The notes below the pieces were generated by a model that searched no databases, had not been told where the DNA came from, and saw only the letters and a list, made by a program, of their open reading frames with translations. From positions 1 through 64,000 of the forward strand of contig NZ_JAGQBX010000001.1 of the NCBI RefSeq assembly GCF_024345855.1: DNA of 64,000 nucleotides, written 5' to 3'. The translations under genes were made by a program, and so were the position numbers. Shown here piece by piece: positions 15,408-24,436 of the stretch. Position 1 is the first letter of the stretch. Each line of letters starts with the position of its first letter. Source of the stretch: Synechococcus sp. GreenBA-s (GTDB lineage Bacteria > Cyanobacteriota > Cyanobacteriia > PCC-6307 > Cyanobiaceae).

Positions 15408-16427
15408 ATGAACGACTACAACGCTCCGGTCTGGCAGCGACTGAGCCACTCGGCCCTGCTGCGCTTCCTGTTGCTGCTTGCCTGTGGCTGGGGTGTGGTG
15501 AAGCTAATCGACTATTTCCAAGCGGTGCTCACCCTGTTCATTACAGCGGCGATGCTGGCAGTGCTGCTGGACTTCCCAGTACGCCGGTTGGTGCGCCTGG
15601 GTTGCGGGAGAAGCCTGGCGATCCTGCTCACCGTGCTGGGAGCCATCGGTGTGGTGAGCCTGTTTGTGAGGGTGCTTGGCTTCCAGTTGGTCAACCAATG
15701 TACCGGCCTGCTCAATGATCTGGTTCTGGCCTTTCAGAGCCCAGATCTGCCCTTTCACAGTTTCCTGAAAACGATTGGGCCCTCTCAGCTGATCGAGCTT
15801 TTGCGCGATAGTCTCGGTAAGGGCATGGGAATGGTCGGGGGAGCCTTTGCCAGCGTATTTGGCAGCGTTTTTCTGGTCGTGATCGTGGTCTACATGCTCC
15901 TCGACAATGGAGCCACTTGGCGCCAGCTCTTGCGCCTGTTGCCGAATGACCTGCGCGGCCGCTTTGACCGAAGCGTTCAGAAAAACGTGCTGGGCTTTCT
16001 GCGTGGGCAGATCACGCTGATGATCTTTCTGAGCCTGGCAAGTCTCCTGGTCTTCGCTGTACTGGGTGTTAAGTTCTCCTTGGTGCTGGCAATTGTGGTG
16101 GGTGTGCTGGATGCCATCCCAGGTATCGGTGCCACCCTCGGTGTGATCGTAGCTGCCACCTTGGTGTTCCTTACCCAGGGCCAGTGGCTGGCCCTGCAGG
16201 TGGTGGTCGCCTCGGTAGTTCTTCAGCAGATCCAGGACAATCTGATCCATCCGCGGGTGATGGGACGGGCCCTTGAGATTCAGCCGGTGGTGCTGTTCTT
16301 TGCACTGTTCGTGGGTGAGCGTCTGGCGGGTCTGCTTGGAGTATTCCTGGCCATTCCCGTGACTGGCATGATCCTGGGTTGGGGCAAGGATGAGGAACAG
16401 GAAGAATCACCATTTGCCACGCCATAG
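15408..16427 (+). CDS. AI-2E family transporter (PerM/YdiK type)
   Basis: This 339-residue membrane protein has about eight helices. Family marks are VFLVVIVVYMLLDNGATWRQLLRLLP in the middle and LGVKFSLVLAIVVGVLDAIPGIGATLGVI with the DxIPxxG motif. The late stretch QQIQDNLIHPRVMGRALEIQPVVLFFALFVGERLAGLLGVFLAIPV is also characteristic. The substrate is unknown for most members, and the AI-2 label is historical; some act as Na+/H+ antiporters. The gene stands alone, about 270 bp after the MerR gene. Confidence 0.9.
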   Translation: MNDYNAPVWQRLSHSALLRFLLLLACGWGVVKLIDYFQAVLTLFITAAMLAVLLDFPVRRLVRLGCGRSLAILLTVLGAIGVVSLFVRVLGFQLVNQCTGLLNDLVLAFQSPDLPFHSFLKTIGPSQLIELLRDSLGKGMGMVGGAFASVFGSVFLVVIVVYMLLDNGATWRQLLRLLPNDLRGRFDRSVQKNVLGFLRGQITLMIFLSLASLLVFAVLGVKFSLVLAIVVGVLDAIPGIGATLGVIVAATLVFLTQGQWLALQVVVASVVLQQIQDNLIHPRVMGRALEIQPVVLFFALFVGERLAGLLGVFLAIPVTGMILGWGKDEEQEESPFATP

Positions 16428-16634
16428 CCGATCCCCTGTCGGTGAAGTTGCGTGGTATATCATCCATGCAGGGAGCTGGTCCTGGAGCGTGTCCTTTTCG
16501 CTCTTATTCGTGTCCACCAGTCAGCGCGAAGTGACTGCGCGCGTGAGGACCTTGGCGGCTCAGAGGTTGTGGCGTTTTGAGATGAACGGAGACTTCCCAT
16601 TCCCAACGTTGGCGATACTGTGGCGAGTTGATGA

Positions 16635-17246
16635 GTGACGTTGGCGACTCCCTATCAGCCCTCTCTGCTCCGCCTGCTGCATGGCGTGGCCGCTGCAGTA
16701 GCCGTGGTAGCCTCGTTCACCGGCTTTCTCATTTACAACCACTACGACGGCCGGTTTGGTCGCCTGCCACTCGGGGGATCGGAGCAGGTGATCGACCTGC
16801 ACGGTGATGTAGGCGGTCTTCTGCAGTGGGTGCTTGTTCCATTTGCCCTTTACTCACTCACCCTCGGTGTCCGCCGTTTGTTCCGTCCGGCCGATCTGGG
16901 CCGGATGGTGGGATCTCTGCCGGCCTGGCAGCGCCTGACCAATACAGCGGCCCTGCTGAGCTTGGCGGCTGCTGTGCTCAGTGGCCTGCCGATGGAAGAC
17001 GACTGGCTGACGGACGGAGATCTCAATCAGTTCTGGTACGTCCTTCATCTCACCAGCTGGGTGGTGCTCACCCTCGCTGTAGTCGGGCATCTGATTGTCC
17101 TCAGCCTCAACGGTGGCTGGCCCCTGCTTCGCTCGATGTTGACCTTGAAGCTACGCAGCGGCGACCTCCCCAAGCATTGGCCACAGCAGGTATGGACGTT
17201 CATTCGGCGCCGTGGGCCCTCGGGTGGTCGTCAGCATGGGCCGTGA
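16635..17246 (+). CDS. Cytochrome b561/b6-like membrane protein
   Basis: This 203-residue protein starts at GTG 16635. Four helices carry histidines in the pattern of di-haem cytochrome b domains: RLLHGVAAAVAVV, VIDLHGDVGGLLQW, FWYVLHLTSWVVL and VVGHLIVL. It would pass electrons within the membrane, probably linked to a partner encoded elsewhere. The C-terminal tail is basic and cytosolic. The IS3 element at 17434 lies downstream, so any operon partner may have been separated. Confidence 0.8.
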   Translation: MTLATPYQPSLLRLLHGVAAAVAVVASFTGFLIYNHYDGRFGRLPLGGSEQVIDLHGDVGGLLQWVLVPFALYSLTLGVRRLFRPADLGRMVGSLPAWQRLTNTAALLSLAAAVLSGLPMEDDWLTDGDLNQFWYVLHLTSWVVLTLAVVGHLIVLSLNGGWPLLRSMLTLKLRSGDLPKHWPQQVWTFIRRRGPSGGRQHGP

Positions 17247-17499
17247 CGAGCCGCGAGATTTGGCCCCATGGCCTATGGCCGGTGAGCACCAGGGGATGGA
17301 CCTCCTCTCTTTCCAGCGCGTTATCTGACTTCACTGTGGAGGATTGAGCTGGTGCCCCACATCCAGCCGCACCAACAGGATCGCCCCAAAAGACCAAGGA
17401 TGCAGCTTCCCCACACTGGGCTCAGGCCTCAATTGGGGTTCCCCCGATTCCGTTGACAGGTCAGGAAGGGTCACGCCATGACCACCAGACTGTCCATCG

Positions 17500-17895
17500 A
17501 TGACGAACCCGACCAAGAGCCGCCGCCGGTTCACCGCCCAGCAGAAGCAGGAGGCGATTGACCTCTGCCTGCAGGAGGGCCTCTCCTGTAATGCCGTCGC
17601 TGAGCAGCTGGGCCTTCCCTCCAGCAGCCTGGCGCGCTGGGTGCGCCAGGCACGCAACTCCTTCGGAGAAGGCTGCGCCTACGATCGCGGACAGGCCGGT
17701 CTCAGGGACCAGGGCCTGCTCACCAGTGAGGAGCGCGCCGAGCTCAACCGGCTCCGCAAGGAGAACCGCGAGCTGCGGAGGGAGAAGGATTTTTTCAAGC
17801 TGGCGGCAGCGCACTTTGCCCTAGCCCGAAGGGCTTCCGCTTGCGGTAGGAGCAGCTGCCGCCGAGAGGTTTCGCCTGATCGAGGAGCTCGCTGA
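17500..17895 (+). CDS. IS3-family OrfA
   Basis: The homologous part is MTNPTKSRRRFTAQQKQEAIDLCLQEGLSCNAVAEQLGLPSSSLARWVRQ, a Tnp_1 helix-turn-helix. It is followed by a leucine-zipper helix (ELNRLRKENRELRREKDFFKLAAAHFA). The last 20 or so residues are past the usual frameshift region. The 131 residues are slightly longer than most OrfA proteins. By family, it yields the OrfAB transposase through a -1 shift near the zipper end. Confidence 0.88.
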   Translation: MTNPTKSRRRFTAQQKQEAIDLCLQEGLSCNAVAEQLGLPSSSLARWVRQARNSFGEGCAYDRGQAGLRDQGLLTSEERAELNRLRKENRELRREKDFFKLAAAHFALARRASACGRSSCRREVSPDRGAR

Positions 17896-17905
17896 TCAGC
17901 ACGGG

Positions 17906-18772
17906 GTGTCCTGGCTGAGCCGTCAGCTGGGGGTGACACGAAGCGGCTACAACGCCTGGCGGCAGCGCCAGGATTCATCGGGACAGCGTGCGGCTGAGAA
18001 CGCCCGACTGACCGCTGAGATCCAGGCCGTCTTCCAGCAACACCGTGGCTTCTACGGATCGCCGCGGATCCACCAGGAGCTGCGTGCTGCCGGCCATCCG
18101 GTGGGTCGTCACCGGGTCGCCCGCCTCATGCAGCGGGCTCAGCTCAAGGCCAGGAGCCGCAGGCCTTTCAGGCTCTACTCCAGGGCAACCAAGGGGGCGG
18201 CTGGGGTGGTGGAGAACCTGTTGCAGCAGGACTTCTAGCCGCCTGCCCCGAACCGTTGCTGGGCCGGTGACATCACCTACATCCGGACGTCGGCAGGCTG
18301 GCGGTATCTGGCCGTCTGGATCGATCTGTTCAGCCGCCGCGTAGTCGGCTGGAAGCTCGATGGGCGTATGGATGCCGCCCTGGTGATCGAGGCCCTCAAC
18401 CGGGCGCTCGGGCATCGCCAGGTGGGGCCTGAGACGCTGCTTCTCCACACGGACCAGGGGAGCCAGTACCGGGCGACCGACTACCGCGATCTGCTCCGGC
18501 AGCACCAGTTGTCCTGCAGCATGTCGGCCAAGGGCTGCTGCGGGGACAACGCCGTGGTGGAGAGCTTCTTCTCCACCCTGAAGCTGGAACTGGAGCTCGA
18601 CGACAACCGTAGGGAGCTGATCAGTCCGCAACAGCTCCAGCACGATCTCGCCTTCTGGATCGAGGGCTACTACAACCGCGAGAGGCGCCATTCAACGATC
18701 GGCTACCTCAGCCCGATCGGCTACGAGCAGCAGTTCATTGCAGCCCGTACACTCCCCTCCGTGACCACCTGA
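17906..18772 (+). pseudogene. IS3-family OrfB with an in-frame amber stop
   Basis: The frame reads RFRLIEELADQHGVSWLSRQLGVTRSGYNAWRQR and the IS3 HTH_21 region (HRGFYGSPRIHQELRAAGHPVGRHRVARLM). It meets TAG at 18236-18238 after LLQQDF. The same frame resumes with PPAPNRCWAGDITYIRTSAGWRYLAV (first Asp), LLHTDQGSQY (second Asp) and DNAVVESFFSTLKLEL (Glu), ending at TGA 18772. All catalytic residues are present, so a single substitution (for example CAG to TAG) inactivated it. Coordinates start at a GTG, but real translation would begin upstream by frameshifting from orfA. Confidence 0.88.
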
Positions 18773-18906
18773 TCGGTGTCAACGGAATCGGGGGAACCCC
18801 AATAGGCCTTGATGCCATCGGGATAGACGTGCAGCACCAGGGTGCGGCTCTCGCAGCAGGGAGCGGAGGGGAGGGCCATGGAAGCAGCGGCTGACTCGAA
18901 ACTCCT

Positions 18907-18932
18907 GGGGCCGCTGCAGCGGCCCCCTTTTT
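18907..18932 (+). terminator. Intrinsic terminator between the IS3 element and the metallothionein-like gene
   Basis: A perfect 20-bp GC palindrome (18907-18926, centre CTGCAG) is followed on the plus strand by CTTTTTGG. It would stop plus-strand transcripts leaving the IS. On the minus strand it lies 25 nt after the metallothionein-like stop and could also protect that mRNA's 3' end, though without a U-run. Confidence 0.7.
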
Positions 18933-18950
18933 GGTGGCTTCTCGCGGCCG

Positions 18951-19097
18951 TCAGCCCTGCCGGTCGCTGCGCTCGGCGGCGCAGCTGCAACCACAGTCGC
19001 AGGCACCGCCGCTGGTGCAGGCACAGGTGTTGGTGCAACCGCAGCCGCAGGGGCAGGCGGCGGGCTGGGTGAGGGGAGTGGAACAGGTGCAGGTCAT
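18951..19097 (-). CDS. Small all-CxC metallothionein-like protein
   Basis: The ATG at 19097 opens a 48-residue protein with 12 cysteines, at 3, 5, 15, 17, 19, 21, 25, 27, 33, 35, 37 and 39, every one within a CxC motif (CTC, CPCGCGC, CAC, CDCGCSC). There is no aromatic residue and no histidine, unlike SmtA/BmtA metallothioneins, so it is not that family. AGGA lies 9-12 nt upstream of the ATG. A MerR-type operator-promoter lies about 75-100 nt upstream (19172-19196). The composition and the operator together argue for a thiolate metal chelator, copper(I) or zinc, in the cytosol. The overlapping frames on this strand are shadows. Confidence 0.72.
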   Translation of the reverse strand: MTCTCSTPLTQPAACPCGCGCTNTCACTSGGACDCGCSCAAERSDRQG

Positions 19098-19171
19098 GGT
19101 GATTGTCCTGGTTGGGGATGGTCTGGGGGATTGCGAGCGGGGCCTCAGCCCCGCCCACAACCCAACCATGC

Positions 19172-19196
19172 ACCCTCCAGTCGAGTGGAGAGTCAA
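19172..19196 (-). promoter_or_regulatory. MerR-type operator-promoter of the metallothionein-like gene
   Basis: The 22-bp dyad has arms ACCCTCCA (19172-19179) and TGGAGAGT (19186-19193) separated by 6 bp. Read on the minus strand, TTGACT (19196-19191) is a consensus -35 that runs into the dyad. A -10-like CATGGT lies about 20 nt further on. This is the layout of ZntR/CueR-controlled promoters, where the regulator binds between -35 and -10 across a long spacer. Confidence 0.68.
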
Positions 19197-19209
19197 GGCT
19201 CCAAGGGGA

Positions 19210-19598
19210 GGGTTGCCGCACCAGTCCCAGGGCGTCCAATGATCCCAAGGCAGCTGCACGCCGCCGGCGGGCGGGAGCTGGCCATGGTTACCGCAGGGGA
19301 TGTGCCCACACGGCGGAGGAAGGAGGCACTTTCCGGCAATAGTGGCCTTCCTCGAGCGGATGGATAGGATCGATCCCGTGCCCCATCTGGGCGGAGGCGG
19401 CATGGTTGCAGGGCCAGCCTGGGGTGGAGTGGCTCGAGCGAGGGGCTCCATGGATCCAGTGGCCGCCATCACGGAGAGCCTGGCCACCGATGCGGCCAGG
19501 AGCGTGGAGCTGCGCCGTCACTGGTACTCGCCGGCCTCAGCGGCCTATGCCGCCACCCGGCCCGGGTACCTGCAGTCAGTGGTGGATGCGGTGGCTCA
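19210..19598. other. Gap between the metallothionein-like operator and dedA
   Basis: No gene is convincing here. A plus-strand frame from about 19450 (MDPVAAITESLATDAARSVELRRHW) has protein-like composition, but it runs on antisense into the DedA gene with no recognisable family. It may be a gene remnant. Confidence 0.3.
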
Positions 19599-20258
19599 TC
19601 AGCCACGACCCTGTCGCTTCCGGAACCAACGCAGCGCAAACCAGGCCCCTGCACCCAGCACGATCAGCAGCACGCCATCGCGCACCAGCGTGGCAACCCA
19701 GAGGAGTCCATCGATGACCACGGCGTAGTTGGCCCCCAGCGCCGATCCCGCCAGGGTGAGCGCCACCACCCAGATCAGACTGCCCGCACTCGTCCAGAAC
19801 AGGAACGGGCCAAGCGGCATCAATTCAATGCCAGCCGGCAGGGACACGAAGGGACGCACCCCCGGCACGATCCGTCCCCAGAACACCACTGCCGCCCCAT
19901 GGCGGGCGAACCAGCGGCGGCTCGTGGCCAGATCCTCCGCCCGAAGGCCAAGCCAGCGCCCCCTGCGGCGCAGCCAGTGTTCAAGCCGCTCTTCATTGAT
20001 GAGGCGGCCCACGCCATACCAGAACACCGCCCCGAGAACCGTGCCGGCCAAGCCAGCCAGGATCACGAACACCAGCTCCAGCTTCTGCTGATGCACCAGG
20101 AAGCCCGCCAGGGGCATCACCAGTTCCGTCGGGATCGGCGGGATCAGGTTTTCGAGGAGCAGGGCCAGGCCGATGAGCCCGTACGCCTGCCAGGGATTGA
20201 CCTCAACGGCTGCCGAGATCTGCTGCACCAGGCTGTCGACAAAACCCTCGAGCGCCAC
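19599..20258 (-). CDS. DedA-family membrane protein
   Basis: The 219-residue protein has the DedA/SNARE-associated pattern: LIGLALLLENLIPPIPTELVMPLAGFLV (membrane-entering loop with Glu and prolines), then GAVFWYGVGRL and FARHGAAVVFWGRIVPGVRPFVSLPAGIELMPLGPFLFWT with the conserved Arg. DedA proteins support membrane-lipid recycling (flippase activity for undecaprenyl phosphate or phosphatidylethanolamine) and proton-motive-force homeostasis. Its start lies directly after the stop of the P-type ATPase gene, so the two are probably co-transcribed. Confidence 0.92.
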   Translation of the reverse strand: MALEGFVDSLVQQISAAVEVNPWQAYGLIGLALLLENLIPPIPTELVMPLAGFLVHQQKLELVFVILAGLAGTVLGAVFWYGVGRLINEERLEHWLRRRGRWLGLRAEDLATSRRWFARHGAAVVFWGRIVPGVRPFVSLPAGIELMPLGPFLFWTSAGSLIWVVALTLAGSALGANYAVVIDGLLWVATLVRDGVLLIVLGAGAWFALRWFRKRQGRG

Positions 20259-23021
20259 TCAGGTATTGGCCTGGTTCCGGCGGCGCCAGAGACGCCAGAG
20301 TTTGTCCAGCTCGAGGTAGAGGAAGAACACGAGGCTGAACCCAACGCAGACCAGCAGATCATGGAGGGCCAGGGGGGTGGTGCCGAAGAAGGTCGAGAGC
20401 GCTGGAACGTAGAGCAGCAGCATCTGGAGGCCGCTGGTCAGCACCACAGCCCAGATCAGCCAGGGGTTGGAGAAGGGGGGCACCTGGAACAGGGGCTTGT
20501 CGCTGCGGGCGGACAGAGCGTGTCCCATCTGGGCCAGGCAGAGGGTGGTGAACACCATGGTCTGCCAGGGGGCGCCGGTGCGGGCGGCGTAGAGCATCAT
20601 CACGATCGTGATCGCGGCGAACACCACACCAACGCGCAGGATGTAGCGGCCGATTCCACGGGCAAAGATCGATTCACCCGGGCGGGCCGGAGGGCGTTGC
20701 ATCAAGCCGTCCTCCCCTGGTTCCAGGGCCAGGGCCAGGGCCGGCACCCCGTCGGTCACCAGGTTCATCCAGAGGATCTGCAGGGGCGTGAGCGGCACAC
20801 CCATCAGTCCCACCAGGGGAGCGGCGGCGATGGTGATCAGCTCACCCACATTGCTGCCGAGGATGTACTTCACGAAGCGGCGGATGTTGGCATACACCAG
20901 CCGGCCCTCCTCCACCGCGCTCACGATCGTGGCGAAGTTGTCGTCGAGCAGCACCATGTCGGCGGCCTCCTTGCTCACCTCGGTGCCGGTGATGCCCATG
21001 GCCACGCCGATGTGGGCCTGCTTCAGGGCCGGGGCGTCGTTGACGCCGTCGCCGGTCATCGCCACCACCTGGCCATTGGCCTGCAGGGCCTTGACGATGC
21101 GAAGCTTCTGTTCGGGGGCCACCCGGGCGTAGACGCTGCAGCGCGCCACTGCCTCCCGCAGGGCCGGCTCCTCCATGGCTTCCAGCTCCCGGCCGAGGAT
21201 CACCTCGCCATCGCTGGTGGTGAGGCCGATGGTGGTGCCGATGGCGCGGGCGGTGAGGGGGTGATCGCCGGTGATCATCACCGGACGGATGCCGGCCTCG
21301 CGGCAGGTGGCCACGGCCTCGGTCACCTCGGGTCTGGCGGGATCCAGCTGGGCCATGAGGCCCAGCAGCACCTGCTGCTCGAGCTCCCGCTCCGGGCTGG
21401 GATGGTGGGGCGCGCAGGCGAACGCCAACACGCGCAGTCCGCTGGCGGCCAGCTGTCGGGCCTGCTCGATCCACCACTGGCGCTGCTCGGAGCTGAGCGC
21501 CGTCACCCCTGAGCCGTCGATCCAGCGGTCGCAGCTGGCGATGATCACTTCAGGCGCACCTTTGCTGATCAGCAGCCGCTGGGATCCGGCCGCGGTGGGG
21601 CCCAGGGGGGTCTGGAGCTGTCCGTGGGGATCGTCGATCCACACGGCCATCAGCTGGCGTTCGGAGCTGAAGGGAATCTCGGCAGCCCGTTGGAAATGGC
21701 TGCGCAGTTCGAAATCGTCGATGCCGTCCTTCTCGGCCACCACCGAGAGGGCCCCCTCGGTGGGATCCCCGAGGATCTCCCAGGTGCCATCGGCGTCCTG
21801 GCGCAGTTCGGCGTCGCTGCAGAGCACGGCGGCCTGAAGCAGCAGGCGCTGCAGACCCTCGGGGCTGCCCGCCGTGGCCCCCGGAGGAGGCGTGAGGGGG
21901 CTGGCACTGAAGGAGCCGTGGGGCACATAGCCCTGGCCGCCCACGGCCACGCTGGTGGTGCCGAGCCGCAGCTCCTGCACCACCTGACGGTTCTGGGTGA
22001 GGGTGCCGGTCTTGTCGGAGCAGATCACGGTGACCGAGCCCAGGCCCTCCACCGCCGGCAGACGCCGGATCAGGGCGGCGCGGCGCACCATCCGCTGGGT
22101 GCCGATCGCCAGGGTCACAGTGATCACCGCCGGCAGGCCCTCGGGAACGATGGCCACCGCCATCGACAGCGACACCTCCAGCAGGTTGAGCAGCGGCTGA
22201 CCCAGGAGCCAGCCCAGCAGCACCACCAGGGCCACCAGAGCCAGGGCGCTGCCCACCAGCACCTTGGCCAGGCCGTCAAGCCGCTCCTGCAGGGGGGTGC
22301 TCTCGCCGCCGGCGGTGTTGATCAGTTCGGCGATCTGACCCAGTTCGGTGGCCATGCCGGTGGCGCTCACCACGGCCACACCGCGGCCCCGCACCACCTC
22401 GGTGCCCTGGAACAGGCAGTTCAGGCGCTCCATCACGGGAGTAGCAGGCTCCAGCAGGAGCTCCGGCCGCTTGAACACCGCCTCGGTCTCGCCGGTGAGG
22501 GCGGCCTCGCGCACCCCCAGATCCGCCGCCTCCAGCAGACGCGCATCCGCGGGCACCCGGTCGCCGGCCTCCAGGCGGATTAGGTCACCCGGCACCAGCA
22601 GTTCGCTGCTGAAGCGCTGCCAGGTGCCGTCGCGGCGCACCTGCACCAGGGGCTGGGCCATGTTGCGCAGGGCGAGCAGGGCCTGCTGGGCCTTGCTTTC
22701 CTGCAGATAGCCGAGGAGGCCATTGAGCACCACGATCACCAGGATCGCGATCGCATCCTTGGGGAATTCCTGCTGGTGGACGGACACCGCCGCCGAGACG
22801 GCCGCGACCGCCAGCAGCATGATCAGCATCACATTGCTGAACTGATCCCAGAGGATCTGCAGGTTGCTGCGGCCTGCCGCCAGTTCGATGCGGTTGGGCC
22901 CCGTGTCCGCCAGTCGACGGGCAGAGTCCGCCGTGGTGAGGCCTTCCCTGCTGGCCTGAAGCTGCTGAAGGCAGTCCTCAGGGCTGAGGGCATACCAGGG
23001 GCTGGAAGCGGGTCGCGACAA
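20259..23021 (-). CDS. Type II P-type cation ATPase (PacL/SERCA-like)
   Basis: This 920-residue pump shows all expected parts: N-terminal cation-ATPase domain, TGET actuator loop (176-179), PEGLP in helix M4 (293-297), phosphorylation site CSDKTGTLT (Asp336) and hinge [22 protein letters not shown]. Six C-terminal helices begin at [21 protein letters not shown]. The M4 PEGLP and absence of CPC argue for calcium or manganese rather than copper. Start TTG at 23021 is the longest reasonable start, and [21 protein letters not shown] fits the family N-terminus. The downstream dedA gene abuts. Confidence 0.94.
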   Translation of the reverse strand: MSRPASSPWYALSPEDCLQQLQASREGLTTADSARRLADTGPNRIELAAGRSNLQILWDQFSNVMLIMLLAVAAVSAAVSVHQQEFPKDAIAILVIVVLNGLLGYLQESKAQQALLALRNMAQPLVQVRRDGTWQRFSSELLVPGDLIRLEAGDRVPADARLLEAADLGVREAALTGETEAVFKRPELLLEPATPVMERLNCLFQGTEVVRGRGVAVVSATGMATELGQIAELINTAGGESTPLQERLDGLAKVLVGSALALVALVVLLGWLLGQPLLNLLEVSLSMAVAIVPEGLPAVITVTLAIGTQRMVRRAALIRRLPAVEGLGSVTVICSDKTGTLTQNRQVVQELRLGTTSVAVGGQGYVPHGSFSASPLTPPPGATAGSPEGLQRLLLQAAVLCSDAELRQDADGTWEILGDPTEGALSVVAEKDGIDDFELRSHFQRAAEIPFSSERQLMAVWIDDPHGQLQTPLGPTAAGSQRLLISKGAPEVIIASCDRWIDGSGVTALSSEQRQWWIEQARQLAASGLRVLAFACAPHHPSPERELEQQVLLGLMAQLDPARPEVTEAVATCREAGIRPVMITGDHPLTARAIGTTIGLTTSDGEVILGRELEAMEEPALREAVARCSVYARVAPEQKLRIVKALQANGQVVAMTGDGVNDAPALKQAHIGVAMGITGTEVSKEAADMVLLDDNFATIVSAVEEGRLVYANIRRFVKYILGSNVGELITIAAAPLVGLMGVPLTPLQILWMNLVTDGVPALALALEPGEDGLMQRPPARPGESIFARGIGRYILRVGVVFAAITIVMMLYAARTGAPWQTMVFTTLCLAQMGHALSARSDKPLFQVPPFSNPWLIWAVVLTSGLQMLLLYVPALSTFFGTTPLALHDLLVCVGFSLVFFLYLELDKLWRLWRRRNQANT

Positions 23022-23278
23022 GGAGGAGACGCGCTCAGGGCGCAGTAATTGAGAAGGACCTTAAGTTGGCCTGCGCTTGGGTGGCTGAGAGGCCAGGGCT
23101 GGGGCATGCACCTGCCAAGACAGCGCTGGCGAGGCCTACGCCATCGGGCTGCGAGTCTCAGCGGCACGTATCGGCGGATCGGCCGGTCTGTGCCATTCGA
23201 TGCGGGCCCCCCGTCGCCCGTGAACACCGCCCATCAGCGGACCGATCCAGGCTGGTGGCCAGCCATCACCGACTCTCC

Positions 23279-23413
23279 ATGGTGCGCATCCACGGCGATC
23301 GCCTCAGCCTCCTGGCCGCCCTCACCGCCCACTGGGCGGAGCAGCAGCTGCAGATCCCGAAGCCACTGCGGCCTGCGCCCAGAACCCTCCAACGCCAGCA
23401 GGCCAGGCCTTAG
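23279..23413 (+). CDS. Possible 44-residue protein
   Basis: The frame runs MVRIHGDRLSLLAALTAHWAEQQLQIPK and ends with a basic tail. It looks like real protein (amphipathic helix) but has no recognised family. It converges on, and overlaps by 4 nt, the end of the hydrolase gene on the other strand. The rest of 23022-23278 holds nothing clear. Confidence 0.3.
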   Translation: MVRIHGDRLSLLAALTAHWAEQQLQIPKPLRPAPRTLQRQQARP

Positions 23414-24042
23414 GCCTTCAGCAGCTCGCTCAGGAACCCATGGCTGCAGGCCACCGCCGCGGCCAGGGTCTGCTCCTCGCTGAGGCCGGAGCTGCGGGTG
23501 GGCTTGAAGCTGTGGTCGCCGGAGGGGATCCACTGCAGGTGCACCTGGGGCGAGAGGCTGTAGGCCTCCACCTCCGGCCGCTTGCCGAAGCTGTCGCGCT
23601 CCCCCTGCACGATCAGGGTTTGGGTCTGCAGGACGGCCAGGTGCTCGGTGCGCAGAGTCAGCGGCCGACCGGGAGGGTGGAAGGGGTAGCCCAGGCACAG
23701 GCAACCCCGCACGGCATCGCTGGCGGCCAGCGCATCCACCAGCAGGCTGGCCACCCGCCCACCCATGGACTTGCCTCCGATCACCAGGGGGCGCTCGGGG
23801 TAGGCGGCCCGCTCGAGCCGCACCTGCTCGCGGAACGCCTCCTGCAGCACCGGCATCCGATCGGGCCCGTGCTGGCGGCCCGTCTCGCGGCTGCGGGCCA
23901 TGTAGGAAAATTCAAAGCGCACCACGCGCCAGCCCCGCTGGGCAAGCCCGCCGGCGATTGCCGCCATGAACGGGCTGTCCATCGGAGCCCCGGCGCCATG
24001 GGCCAGCAGCACACTGGCCGGCGCCTGGGCCGGGCCGTCCAA
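23410..24042 (-). CDS. KANL3/Tex30-type alpha/beta hydrolase
   Basis: The protein has SVLLAHGAGAPMDSPFMAAIAGGLAQRGWRVVRFEF, the nucleophile elbow PLVIGGKSMGGRVAS (GxSxG, Ser nucleophile) and a late Asp (LIVQGERDSFG) and His (SGDHSFKP), a complete triad. The family is the small dienelactone-hydrolase-like KANL3/Tex30 group; the substrate is unknown. There is no ATG in frame after the cyAbrB stop. TTG at 24042 (210 residues) is my choice, and GTG at 24012 is an alternative. The short gap to cyAbrB suggests a shared transcript. Confidence 0.82.
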   Translation of the reverse strand: MDGPAQAPASVLLAHGAGAPMDSPFMAAIAGGLAQRGWRVVRFEFSYMARSRETGRQHGPDRMPVLQEAFREQVRLERAAYPERPLVIGGKSMGGRVASLLVDALAASDAVRGCLCLGYPFHPPGRPLTLRTEHLAVLQTQTLIVQGERDSFGKRPEVEAYSLSPQVHLQWIPSGDHSFKPTRSSGLSEEQTLAAAVACSHGFLSELLKA

Positions 24043-24064
24043 CAGGCGCGGCGGGGCTGTCAGC

Positions 24065-24436
24065 TCACTCCTCCTCGTCGCTGCCGCCGGCGGGGACAAG
24101 GCGGATCTGCTTCTTGCCCAGCTTGATCTCGAATTCATCGCCGGGCTTGAGGTCCAGCAGGGCGGTGTAGGCCTTGCCCACCAGCAGGTTGCCGTTGAAC
24201 TGCACCTTGGCCACATAGCTCAGGGAGCGGCCCCCTTTGCCCTTGCCCTTACCACCGGTCTCGCCAAGGCTGACGCCCTTGGCCTCCAGCAGCGCCTCAT
24301 AGAAGGCGGTGAAGTTCAGGCGCTCGCTGCCGTCCTTCTTGGTGCTCACGTAGCCGGCGGCCCGCACCAGATCGGACTTGGAGGCATCGCCGAGCTCCTT
24401 GACCTTGGCCAGCAGATCAGATCCAGTGAGTGCCAT
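24065..24436 (-). CDS. Cyanobacterial AbrB-type regulator, copy 1
   Basis: The ATG at 24436 gives a 123-residue protein starting MALTGSDLLAKVKELGDASKSDLVRAAGYVS. A basic Gly-Lys linker (GGKGKGKGG) leads to a C-terminal AbrB-like swapped-hairpin domain (LLVGKAYTALLDLKPGDEFEIKLGKKQIRL) and an acidic tail. cyAbrB proteins are global regulators of carbon/nitrogen metabolism and stress in cyanobacteria. A nearly identical copy lies at 55938-56309. The longer open frame to 24490 has no family support. Confidence 0.92.
   Translation of the reverse strand: MALTGSDLLAKVKELGDASKSDLVRAAGYVSTKKDGSERLNFTAFYEALLEAKGVSLGETGGKGKGKGGRSLSYVAKVQFNGNLLVGKAYTALLDLKPGDEFEIKLGKKQIRLVPAGGSDEEE

Larger units (their letters stand above)
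17434..18801 (+). mobile_element. IS3-family insertion sequence with good inverted repeats
   Basis: The left end TGGGGTTCCCCCGATTCCGT (17434 onward) is matched by its inverted copy ending at 18801, extending inward through GTTGACA. Two plus-strand reading frames (orfA, orfB) lie between, and the total of 1,368 bp is normal. AGGCCT occurs close outside both ends but does not abut them, so a target duplication is uncertain. The well-kept repeats suggest a younger insertion than the element at 5415, although orfB carries a stop. Confidence 0.88.

Noticed and set aside
19899-21512. 537-residue plus-strand frame opposite the P-type ATPase
   Set aside because: It is His/Gly/Gln-rich shadow sequence antisense to a gene with a complete DKTGT and TGDGVNDAP signature.
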